A stretch of 64,000 nucleotides of DNA, from NCBI RefSeq assembly GCF_051020975.1, contig NC_135043.1:4588001-4652000 (forward strand), in the 5' to 3' direction. A program made the position numbers and the translations under genes. This stretch comes from Osmia lignaria lignaria. Lineage: Eukaryota; Arthropoda; Insecta; Hymenoptera; Megachilidae. Position 1 is the first letter of the stretch. The number at the start of each line of letters is the position of its first letter. Positions 1 through 11,142 of the stretch are shown one piece after another. Below the pieces are notes generated by a model. The model was not told where the DNA came from. It made no database searches and saw only the letters and a program-made list of their open reading frames with translations.

Positions 1-249
1 ACGCTCCGCGAGCGGATTAACGCCGCGCTTACTTCTCGTTTACGAGATTACCCGAACCACTCGACTGCCTGGGATTTAATGCAGGTACGTAATTCTTTGC
101 GAAAGGGGTTGCGGGTAATGTTGACTAAGAAGGAAGGGGTTGCATCGGGAAATTCAAATTCGAAACAGTCTTCACTTTGCCAATTTAAAATTCTCGAAGG
201 GTTATTATCGTAAATAGTCAGTTTAAGAAATCTGAGATTTATAAATTTC

Positions 250-1060
250 ATTCTGCTCTGATCTGACGGAAGAAAATTGAAGGGATAAGAATTGTAAAAT
301 AGAATTGAGAGAACGATAACACGATTCTCCGTTGAGATAACCGGAAGAATAGCGAAGATGAAGAAATCGAGAGGAATCGAAGAAAATTGAAGAGAGTGTT
401 TAACGAAGAAAGAAGGTCAAGAAGGGGAGGGTGTGAGTAAATGGAAAAGGGAGTCAGTAAGACGAAGGGAGAAAGAGAAAGCCGATAAGGGGGTCGGGAA
501 GTTAAGAGGAAGGGTTGGCACGTGCGTGGGACAGTTGAAGAGGAAGAAGGGACTCGTGTAAAAAAGGTTAAGAGGTGTACTGAAGAAAGTTGAAACAGGG
601 AAAGAGGAAGAGAACCGAGGGAAGAATAATGGGGAACAGAATGGGAGCTTGTCATCTGTGGAAACGAAAACTCAAAGTAAAAAGATGGAAAAAAGGGGTA
701 TGGAAATTTAAATACCGAAAAACGAGCAAAAAGTAGAGTGAAACGAAGCTGAAGAGCGAATATCGGTGCGGAAAGTCGAGGATTGGAAAGGGGATCCAAA
801 GCGAAAAGGGAACGTAGATGGGAACGGTATCAAAAAAGGGTCAAAGAGAGCGAGCCAAACACGCGGTCGTTTCAAAGATCCGGAAAAGATGAATAAAGTT
901 GAAACAGTCAAAGGTGAAATGAAAAAATGAAACGTAAAATGGTAAGGTAGGGAATGGAAGGCGAAAGACGGAAAGATTATTAGCCAGAGGGATGAAACGT
1001 AAATGTTGGAAAGGATCGTAACGAGATATAGAGGACGTGTAATAAACTCGAAAACGGGCA
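250..1060. other. Purine-rich tract on the + strand
   Basis: About 800 bases are dominated by A and G on the + strand, with GAAGAAA, GGGAGAAAG and AAAGGGGTA words. The two - strand frames across it are pyrimidine-codon artefacts rich in Ser, Phe and Leu. No gene is seen. The first 249 bases of the window hold nothing I can identify. Confidence 0.5.
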
Positions 1061-4000
1061 AGCGTTTATCGACGAATTAATCCGTATAAAGCGGTCTGAT
1101 CGTTGCAGAGACACGAGGAAAATAAGGACGAGTGGTTGGTTGGCAGGTTGCCGTTCAGATTATCCAACCAGAGATCGTTATCGACCAGAAAGACGATGTT
1201 CTCTCCACCATGCCACTCTAATTGCCACTTTCAAATTTCCTCCATCCTCCACTCCTCCTCTTCGATCCTTATTTTTTTTTAGTTCTTTCAAACGAACATC
1301 GTTAAGTTCAACTTTGATAAAATTTCACGTAAAATTTTACTCGGTATTCGTCAAAGATATTTCTTTAACCTACTCCCTTTAACATCTAGTACATATATCA
1401 TAGGGGTAGATAAAATTCTGTTACCAGGTAGTTTCATTTTAATACGTTAATAAGATATCTTCGAAATAGTAATCTCTACTCGTACTCGTTGGCCATCTTC
1501 TGCCAGCGGCAAAAAGCAGGAGTTAATTTGCTCGACGCGACGGCCTTCGTGTCGTTTGCCCGTTGATTTCGTATTCCATAAATCTGTGAGCGCGACCCGT
1601 TGATTAACGTCCGGTCCGATTTTAAGAACGAAGCAAATACAGCTTCGTCCGGGCGATAATTTAATCGTAACCGTGCTCGAATAACCGTGTATCGGTGAAT
1701 TTGCAATTTCAATCGGCGCGCCGGCGAGTCGTCCAACGAGGAGGAAAAACCACCCTCCCCGCGGTGATCGGGCAAATCTTTCGAAATCCGATTCGAGATT
1801 AATTCGCGTGTTTCGCTGACCGAGTGTGTTCGTTAACGGGTCAACGGACTTGTACCGACCAACCCTGGGATAAATCGTTTCCGGTGAACGGGGTTAGTGA
1901 GGGGGCGGGGGGATAAAAAAAAAAAAAGTGTCGAGAGGCCCGTCAACAAGCTTCCTGGCACCGTGCCGTTGGAATCTCGTCGAAAGATTGTCTTCGACCG
2001 CGTTGCCAAAACCCCGAAGTCATGTCGTTGAAAACAGGGATTTTTACGTGGCACGATGAGAACCTCTCTGTCGCAATACCACGGTACGGTTTCTTTCCCC
2101 CCTCTTTTACACCGCAAATTTCTCTAGGGAATTAATTTTTTTTCCCGGTCTCGACGTTGACATTGGCGAAGTCAAAGGAGGTCTACTCAAATAGCCGGTT
2201 CAATTAAACGGGTGTTTAATTGAAGCTTTAATCATCTCGCGTTAAGTGCGGGAAATACAGAATTCATCATTTTCGTCATTAATTTAAAACGCATCGCGCT
2301 TTTTCATCATGGTTTCGCGTCAGCTGGTTCGTCCTCGACGGAGAAAAGGGGAGAAAAAATTCTCTTGAAACCCTTCGAACGAAGTTTCTCCGCGTCGAAA
2401 CGAGAGACAGGTCTGTGAACTTTGCCGGTTATGCATCCCCTTCCTTCCTCTGTCAGCCGGGGGATTAAACATCCGTCGTCGGGTCGCGCCAAAACAGCCG
2501 ACACTTAAAAGTTCAACGATGACGACGACGACGACCCGTTGTTTATTCCTTCGTGTTATCTCAACGTGAAATTTTTATAATTTCACTTTTGTAATGCTGG
2601 AATATCGTTCTGTTTTATCCGAAGGCACGTTTACAATGTTGCGGCGTGAACAATATGGTGGATCAGGGCAGCAACTCGAGTGTATCAGACGGGTCGTCGT
2701 TCTGTCTTAAACCCAGGTCCGTGCATTCTCGAAATAGCCTCGAGTACTTTGGGGACGACGGTAACACAAGTTTCAGATTTAGTATCAAGTTGCCCGGAGG
2801 ACTCGTCGGCCAGATGAGAATTCAACGAGCCCGCTAAGCGTTCAGGTTCCTCTTTAAAGAAACCCTCTCGATGCCACTTAATCGATCCCGCTCGGCTTTT
2901 AGGGCACACGGCTAACGTCTCGACACCGTTACCAACATCCTCTCTCTCTCTTTCTCGTTATCTGCTTCTGAGAACCATCTACATGCCGTGTAATTTATCT
3001 ACCGACCACCACGACACTGATCCACCTCCTAATTAATGATTTAGTATCTCTATTGCGAGCTTTCGCTTCTAACAGTAATTAGTTGAATTTTAATGTTAAC
3101 GCGTTACACGTGATCGAGTAACCGGAAGGAAAGGGGATTCTAAATAGCATTGATATTATATTAATTTCGTGATGTAGCAAGTGGCAAGTTTAAATTGGAA
3201 AATGAAATTATAATATTCGTATATGTTCGTTTTCATCGTGACATCTAACGTGTTAATCGAGTTTAGAATTGAGAATTTCATTTAGGATTGTCTTTTGTGA
3301 TTGATTTAGGAAGATGTGTAATTTCGTTTCAGTTACATTCAGGTGAGCAAGTATTTAAAGTAACCAGCAGGAATTTGAACAATCGTGCACGCCACTGACC
3401 GTGGCGGTTCTCAATTCTCAAATTTGACGTAGGATCGACTGGTAGCTGGCATGATTCGGTGATTAAAGTTAAACCGACGGGTTTCCGGCAAACGTCCGGG
3501 AAATGAAATTGCGCGCACGATTTTGCAATTAAACGCACGAGAATGCAAAGTAAACCCGTCAGTCTTGTAAACGTCGTTATCCGGAATTCATTTCCCGTCA
3601 AATCGGTATTCGACATGATTCGTTCCGCCGCGAAATGAAATTCATTAATGCAGATATTCGTCGGGGGCGTAATTTCAATGACCGATAAATCGATTCACTT
3701 GTTCGATCCTCGATTTTTCCATCGATAAATTGATGGAAAGAACGACCATCCAAATTAAATATCCTCTATTCATTTCGTTATTATATTAAAACAGATTTCT
3801 AAATAATTTTATCGATTATTAATTAATGCTTGGGGAGTGGACTACTGAATTTTCATTTCCTAAATTTTATACCACCATTTGAGGGTTGAATTCAAAATTC
3901 AGATTAATTTAATCGATAATACATATTTATCAGAAAAAAGGAAAAAAAGCACATTACAAGTCATCACAAATCACTATAGAAGAAATGATCCAGGTCAGCA

Positions 4001-6936
4001 CAAAGGAATGGTTAAGGGCGTGGAGGTTAGTTTTTGTCGAATACGTTATGAAATTTACGAGCTTGCGGTGTGAACAGAAAAAAAACACAAGTGAATTATT
4101 TTCCGGTTGAATTATGAGCCTGGTATAATCGGCTGCTTATCGTGTTCTTTGCTCGAGAGGAAAGAATTCCTGCACACGCCTTTTAGTCACCAATTCTTAT
4201 CGGCTTTAGCACACCACCCTTCTGATACCAGTTGTAATAAACTGTATTTTATACGTCCTTTTATTTTCTCCAATTAATTATACAGTTAATTTTTCTTCTT
4301 TCCTGTGTTTACAACGAAACGCGCGATAAATAAACGAGAAAAGCGCAATTCATCGTTGATTTTGATGAAAAGCGTTGCGTCGCGTCGGTGGCTACTTCAA
4401 TTCACTAGCCGGTTAAAGCGAAAAGCGCAAAATGCATTCGGATAAACGTTTGTTTCTGTGTACAGGATGCTTAGCGATGATTTTCACGTGAATTTCCTGT
4501 TTGCATCGTCACCGTTGGAAAATCCGATTTTCTCCATAAATCCCGAAATCGCGGTAAAGAACGCTCGTACTTCTCTCTAGTGGATATTTTCAACGGATGA
4601 ATCAAAGCTCCTGTTTCCCTGTTATTAAACAGCCAATTTCATCGATCGGATTTCCCATGAAATTTATGAAATCATTCTATTTGTGCGTGGCTACACAAAA
4701 CGCAGTCGTATCTTTCTTCTATTTCAACGCTATCCTCTTTACATCGGTCAAAAAGCTATTGGATTTCGATTATACTCGAAATAACTATATTTAGATTGTA
4801 CTATCGTGCCTATTTCGTACCATTTTTTTTTTTTTTTTAACGCCGTTGTGTTCACTGGCACGTTTATTTGTTCGGATTTAAATCCTGTCAACTAACGGCA
4901 GAGCGAAACGCAAAAATTTCAATTCGATATTACAAACGGGATGAAAAGGAGCGCGTGAAATGGAAACGAACAGAGACAGGTTCGCGTGTTATTTTTAATC
5001 ACCGTTATAACGAACGAAATTGTCGTCGGTTATAATTTCGTTACGTTTTTATCCGTTATTGCTACACTTCGATTAAATAACTAGCCGCGTTTGTAAATAC
5101 CAATCATTTCAAGCGAACGCGACGCAGGGAATAAATATTTCTTCTATCAATTCTCGTGTCACCGAGGCTACGAAACACAGTCGAGTAATTTTCTGACTTT
5201 TTCAATTCTGCCGTGCATTTCGAACTGTCGTGACGGGCTAATAAAACCGACGCGGTACATTAATTTCGTTATCAACGAGAAACGTCAGGAATAATAATAT
5301 CACAAGTGTGACGTTTATTCACCCCTTTCGGTTCCCGTTCTTTTCCCTAGAAACGACACATCGATCAATCATCTTTGCAGAGAATTACGTGTTCGATCTT
5401 CAGAATAATAATGGTATGCTTCGTGTAGAACTAAGTTGTACAGATTTTCTTGTATTTATCAAGATATCGCGCATTAATCTTGCACTATCGAACGAATCAC
5501 GAAAGACATAATTTTACACCTCTACCATGTATTGCTGGACGTTACTTCGAACAATGAAAAATGGTTCGCGCATTAATCTTCACCAGTGTCAGAAATATCC
5601 GGAGGAAAAAAAAAACAAACTATCACGACCTTCGCAATCCTATCGGTAGATTTTCGAACTGACTTTTTTATCAATGAAAAATGTTGCAAAACGAGCTGCA
5701 ATAAAAATCCCGCGACCTTTCGAACGATGGACAATCGTTGTATGTATTAATTTTTTATCACTCGGACCGTCACGGAAGCCATTAATAATTTTTATACCCG
5801 TAAACAGAAAATTTGTATTATCTTATCTGTACTAACACAGGGAGAAGCGAGGGTTATCGGATCGATAACCTTCGATAGCTAGCTCTAGTTTTTCGAATAT
5901 TTCTTGTCAAAGCGACCTTGGATCGCAAGCGAAAAAGTATCACCTCTCGACCCAGCGAGCTACTCGAATACCAACGAAAGGATAAAATAGGACAGTAGAG
6001 TACGTTCAACGAGTTCGCCAGTGTAAGAAGTATGCGCGGGTAGGCGACGAGCACGAGAATGTCATTAACTACTTGCTCTAGTTACCAAAAATCACCTTTA
6101 AATCCAGACTAGCTGATCCTCTCCTCGATAACTTCCTCGATCTTCTTATTTCAATTATAAAATCCAGCCCTTCGGGTAAACGATAAACAATAAACGCGCG
6201 GTGTATGAATATAAATGAAATCGAGGGCAATAGGACTCGCTGCAACCCCGTTTCGCGTCGAACATCCGGTACGGCGGTTCTGTCGTTCGACCTGTAATTC
6301 CCCTTTAAGCTCCTTCCAGCTGGTCCACTCGCGTGTCACACATAGCACGGGGGATGAATACATAGAGGCACCTTGAGGAGGCCGGGTCTGGTTGTCCCCG
6401 ATACACGACGACGACACCCGTGTCTATCGGCTACGGCTTGTCCCTGTATTGTCCTCGTGCATGTACGGGGCTGGCTTAGACGCGTACGTTCGTAAGAGGC
6501 TTACCAAAGACGACTACAACCACCACGACGAGCTGCGACCAACCTGGCGAACAATGGAACGATTAACTCGAGCACATGGAAAAGCGTCGATAATGGAAAC
6601 TCTTCGCGGCTGAGCAAAGTAAAAAATGGTAACAACGTGTCAGGCTATAGCGTTGTTTACTGGGTCGCCACGAATGGAAACAGTCGTAATGCAATTTCTT
6701 TTTCTGAGTTTTATTACCGTTTTATGAATTCTGTTCTTGTTTTTCGGGGCTGTACGATTAACAATCTCTCTTTAGATAGTAGCTACGTTTATAGTCTTGT
6801 TTCTAGGAAATTGGTAGCAAGGAATTCTTATTCATAGCGAAGGTTCCATAGGAAAAACAATTCGTCTTCTCAGAGAAATATTTTGCTGTATTATATGGTA
6901 CGAGACTGACTTTATTCGAGTGACATCGTTCGGGAT
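1061..6936. other. Gene-free stretch
   Basis: I see no supportable gene. It contains an A13 run (1915-1927), a (GAC)5 microsatellite (2521-2535), a T16 run (4823-4838) and an exact 15-base word, TCGCGCATTAATCTT, repeated at 5467 and 5566. The rest is unremarkable AT-rich DNA with CpG-containing patches near 1490-1780 and 2300-2500. Confidence 0.4.
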
Positions 6937-6955
6937 ATACAGGGTGTTGCGGAAA
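6937..6955 (+). mobile_element. Transposon-end-like motif (orphan)
   Basis: ATACAGGGTGTTGCGG resembles the ACAGGGTGT ends shared by several old DNA-transposon repeats in insects. I found no matching inverted partner nearby and no transposase, so at most it is a relic. The following 250 bases are AT-rich without a frame. Confidence 0.2.
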
Positions 6956-7190
6956 TATGAAATAGTATATCTTCATACGAGAGTTCATTTTTAAAAATGT
7001 CGATTTTGATCAATTTTTTATACGTATGCACTTCTGTTTTATTTATGGAATAATATAGTTACGTGTGCAATTCATTTTTGTTTGGGAAAAGTATCATGTT
7101 TACATTGGTAGCACCGGTTATGTGATACTCCATGTGTACTCGTAAATATGAAAAATATTCAAGGCAAATTGTATTATTCGCGTTTACCGC

Positions 7191-8083
7191 GAATCGTCCT
7201 GCAGCGTTTCTTAAAAAAATAGAAGAAATTGTTCCTATTTTCTGAGTCAGATGAAAGAACAGGCCGAGAAAGTAGGAAACCTCACGAGAAAGTATAATAT
7301 TGACATTTCAAAGTTGCGATACGATCATTTTTCGTTTTCGCTGCCAATAACTTTCGCGTTTCCAGGATACGATAAGGATCAAAGCGATTTTTCTTACCGG
7401 AAACCTTATCTCGGTGTTGCATATCGATTTTCCACCCCCTCGATTACACTTGTGGTATCTTCTCGCAGAGCCTATCTAGCGTCTAATCTCGTTAGGGGAT
7501 CGCGAGGGTATAAACCGAGCCGTCGTTGGCCTTTTTTCTAATTGCTGCTCTCCTTCGGAGCGAAAACAGCCACGAAACGTGGAAACAAGACGAGAAGGAT
7601 CTGTTCCTCGGTGATATTTTTCCGGATATTACTTCTACTTTATTACTTCTCTCGTATCTGTTGATTTTTCCGCGGTCACGATTGAACCGATAATTGATAC
7701 AAGTAAGTATCAATTATTTTCGCAAACAGAGAAAAGTCAAAGTTATATAGGGCGTTTGCTGGAGTTTCAAGTGTGGTCGTTTAATATTCTTCTTTCAATT
7801 ACCTATATTTCCTTCCCTAGATGTAATTTCGTTTTATTTTCATTTTTATTAACTTAACAGTTCTGTCGGGGCTAATGAGATTCTTAAGTAAATTTAAATT
7901 ACTCAACATCGAAACGAGATTTTAAATTTGAAACACTTTTGAAACCTGATTGTTTCATAAATTCACTCAAGTTTCAACTGATCAATTATTCTTCTTCTTT
8001 TTGAGCTAACAACTTCCCAGTATCATTACTAAACATATTAAATTATTCTTATTAATTTATAAAATAAATTTTGGCGGCAGCAG
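7191..8083. other. Gene-free stretch
   Basis: A 96-codon frame begins at an ATG at 7251 (MKEQAEKVGNLTRKYNIDIS) but shows no known domain or splice context. Apart from the inverted repeat at 7690-7717 I see nothing else. Confidence 0.35.
7690..7717. repeat. Inverted repeat, 11-bp arms, 6-base loop
   Basis: ATAATTGATAC (7690-7700) and GTATCAATTAT (7707-7717) are exact reverse complements around AAGTAA. It could form a cruciform or RNA hairpin. No downstream T run marks it as a terminator-like site. Confidence 0.5.
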
Positions 8084-8172
8084 AAGTAGTATAGATACCC
8101 TTTACGATCAGGCAAGTAGTATAGGCGCCCCTATGGTCAAACAAGTGGTATAAGTACCCGTATTACCAGATG
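8084..8172. repeat. Three-copy 30-bp tandem repeat
   Basis: Units start at 8084, 8114 and 8143 with AAGTAGTATAGATACCC, AAGTAGTATAGGCGCCC and AAGTGGTATAAGTACCC. Each is followed by a looser 12-13 base half. Unit lengths are 30, 29 and about 30. No function is apparent. Confidence 0.6.
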
Positions 8173-10339
8173 AATAGAACCGCAAGTAATTAACCATCAG
8201 TAATATACACCTTAACTTACTAATTACTTCCCAAACTCATATCTGTGTTAATTATGCAATTAAAGAGAACCAAACTGTACGTGTAGAAAATGATTAAATT
8301 CAAAATTTGATGCAACCCTTTTACATATATCCCGAAGGTAGAATTTACCAGTCGCAACGCTATTATCAGACTTGGCTCCCTCGGATCAACAATTTCATCG
8401 TCCGTTTTCATTCTCATTTTTCTCGTCCGAAGGTTTTCGTAACAGACGCGCGAGACGTCTTGCCGTTCGCGTTCTCTGCCGTCTTAATTGCCCCATTGTT
8501 CGCGATATTCGTCCTCCACGAAGCTCTTCCGGCCGTCTACACGACCAGTCGCGAGTGCACGACAAATGCAGAGAGAAAAGGGGCAAGGAGAAGAGGAAAG
8601 AAAAATCTTTTCTCTCTTCGTTCGTCGTTCATCTTCGCCTCTTCACTCGGGAGCACTCTTCGCCGGCGTTTCACCGGCGCGTTGCACCTTTTTATTGGCA
8701 CGCGTGTGCTGGTTTGCTTTTCGCTTTTTCTCTTTTCCATTCTCTCTCTCTTTTTTTTTGGTCTTTCCTTTCTTTCTTACTATTTGTTCCTCTCGCAGAG
8801 TTTCCGAGACTTCTTCTTCTCTTATTCGCGTCCCTCATTGTGCTTCGAGTGCGGTTTGCGAATGCGCCGCGCGTTCTCGCGAGGAATGCAATTTCAGCAG
8901 CCGCTCTTTCTAAAGACTGGTTTCACCTCGAATTAGATTGGACCGGAATAGGCTGTTCCACGGAATACGGTTTCCGGAAACTCGAACGACTTCTCCTTGT
9001 TTTACGATTATTTCTGTTATCTCGACCGCGCTGAAAGGTGAACCGATCAGTAACATCCTCCAGAAAGATTAAAGAAAAGTAAGGATTTTCTTAATATCGG
9101 TTATTAACAATACAATTATTTCAAATTATCAATTTAAATTTTCCATTTCCTATCTGTAATATGATTATAATAATTTGTAAATGAATTTGACAATTCCTTC
9201 AGTTAAATTTATAAATCTTATTTATTTTGATTGTTAATTCTGTTGCTGGAATTGTTATCTATTATTGCAAGCAATATTCTGTCGATAGCAATATTGGATT
9301 CGAAGTATTTGGGAAATTTAGTTCGATAACAGGTGACGAAACTATTCCTGTCGCTACCTGATTCTAATTATCACCCGTCACTAAACCGAGCTTGATTACT
9401 CGCTGATTTAGGCCTAATTGTTTGACTAAGTGAAACTTAATTGCCGTCTAACAGTGTAACCAAACTTTCGACAGTGATGATATCGCGTTAATGAGATATC
9501 TCGAATGACAAAAATTGTCTTTCCGGAAGTGTCTTGATGAATCGTTGAATTCAATTATTAAATATCATTAGATGCGAAAATTATTTACGACTAATCCCAT
9601 TGCTTCTATTTTGTACTTCTTCATTTTATAATACATCTATTTGTTTTCGAACTTCAAAAGCTTTTCTATATGGAGGAACATTTTTGTTTGCTAATTTATT
9701 ATTCACAGATAGCTTTTAAAATCTTTAAATTCAGTTACTTTTCATTTATTAATCCTTTCGCTATAAACGTCGACTACAACCGTTCTCCATTAGTACTTTT
9801 AAATATTACAGCGTTTCGAAAAGCGTATCTGCTTACGTTTATTTTTTCAATAACTCCGTGTCGAGTTTTCGATCCACCGTATAAAATCTCTCCTTAACAC
9901 GACACTATAATTTATAAGAAAACTTGCCGTTTTTTAGACCCGAAAATATTCTCAATTCCCCTGAAACGCGTATTTTTCTTCATCACCTTCGCGTGTCTCT
10001 GCTAGCCCGTAATTATAGTCGTCAGACTCGGCCCCGGGGGGCCAGGTTTTTCCGGAAAAAATAAGCATGAACGTCTGGAAAGAACGAAATGGAAGGAAAA
10101 GGGAGGAGAGTGGTTGGGTGCTCGTACGGTAGACACGGGCCCGTTATCGCGTTGATAACTAACGGGGGGGACACGAGGCACGAAACAGGCGACATTCATT
10201 AATCGACGCCACGGCATCGTCACCCTTTAAGCGAGAAAGCTTTTGCGTCTCATTAGTGTGCCACCGAGAGGGTTGTACCCGAAGAGGAGCCAACGCCACT
10301 TCGCATTCAACTTTCCTCTTTCCCTCTTTCGGTGCCCTT
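8173..10339. other. Gene-free stretch with a pyrimidine- and CpG-rich segment
   Basis: Between about 8390 and 9030 all three + strand frames stay open for long distances. This is caused by few TA dinucleotides in CpG- and CT-rich sequence, not by coding. A purine block (8563-8606) is followed directly by a pyrimidine block (8607-8840). The remainder, 9035-10339, is AT-rich with nothing recognised. Confidence 0.4.
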
Positions 10340-11142
10340 CAGTGGCGTAGCCAGAGATTTCATTCCGACAATTTTCCATTTTACCTTTCGTTTCGACCTG
10401 GTGTTACTTGGTGTTGGCTTTCAAAACGATTCGATGAATTCCAATTACATCTCGTCGACGTTAAATGCCATGTTATTTAACGCATTTAATTTAGTTACGC
10501 GGGACCGTGTTGCTTTTTCATTGGGAATCAGAAATAACAGTGTTTCGTTTCTGCTTTTTTTTTTTTTGAAAAATAGATTAAAACGAAGTTGAAAAGAAAA
10601 CTTTGCTTTATTTTTGAAGAAATCTGGATCGGTGTTTATAGAAATTGTTTCACTAGAGTAGTAGAAAGTTTGAAACATGGTATGGGGAGATCTGCAGCAG
10701 AAAGATATTTTGTTCGGGATTGGGAGAAGTGTAGGAGTTTGAAAGTCCGGTAAATATACTACTTTTCGGCAGATTTAAACCAGTGGCGTATTGATTGCAT
10801 TAAATTCTATATACTTCAAGTAAGAGAAAGTCGTATACAAGTACCTACACGTAGTAGTACAAAGTCAGCATGTCGTCTCGATAGTTCAGTTGGTAGCGTG
10901 TTACCTTACCATCCCGTGGATCTTGAGTTCGAATCCCCCTTGAGTTGTACCACTACACTTTTTCCATGAATCCTATATACTACATTACTGTTCCAACACA
11001 AACTTTTAATGGATCCAAAACACACAACACTATATAAACATACTATATTAGTATCCCATCCATGAAGCTTTACAAACAGCTTCAAAATGAACTAAGCTCG
11101 GATACCGAAGTACTTAGAAAAAGATACTCAGCTACGCCACTG
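10340..11142. mobile_element. hAT-like non-autonomous element with CAGTGGCGTAGC terminal inverted repeats
   Basis: The left end reads CAGTGGCGTAGCC (10340-10352) and the right end GCTACGCCACTG (11131-11142), a perfect 12-bp inverted pair 803 bp apart. A third copy of the end, CAGTGGCGTA, lies inside at 10781-10790 in the left-end orientation. Ends beginning CAGTGGCG are typical of hAT-family DNA transposons and their MITEs, which make 8-bp target duplications. The flanking octamers (GTGCCCTT and CTTCTCTT) match at only five of eight positions, so the insertion is old or the limits are wrong. No transposase frame was seen. The interior holds a tRNA-like sequence. Confidence 0.5.
10875..10947 (+). 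pseudogene. tRNA-like sequence (tRNA pseudogene or SINE head)
   Basis: An A-box-like TAGTTCAGTTGG (10882-10893) and a B-box-like GAGTTCGAATC (10925-10935) are spaced as in a tRNA gene. Flanking heptamers GTCTCGA and TTGAGTT can pair at six of seven positions, counting wobble. The T stem (TTGAG against CCCCC) does not pair and the anticodon stem is poor, so this is not a working tRNA. It sits inside the TIR element, which suggests a tRNA-derived repeat captured by, or part of, a composite element. Confidence 0.45.

Noticed and set aside
248..1061. Two - strand ORFs of 183 and 117 codons
   Set aside because: They are a by-product of the purine-rich + strand. The translations are mostly Ser, Phe, Leu and Pro with no domain.
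8307..9034. Overlapping + strand ORFs of 209, 220 and 141 codons
   Set aside because: All three frames are open at once, which reflects few TA dinucleotides in CT- and CpG-rich DNA. The translations are low-complexity (Phe, Ser, Leu, Arg) with no domain.
10875..10947. Working tRNA gene
   Set aside because: The T stem cannot pair and the anticodon stem is poor, so only a tRNA-derived sequence is supported.
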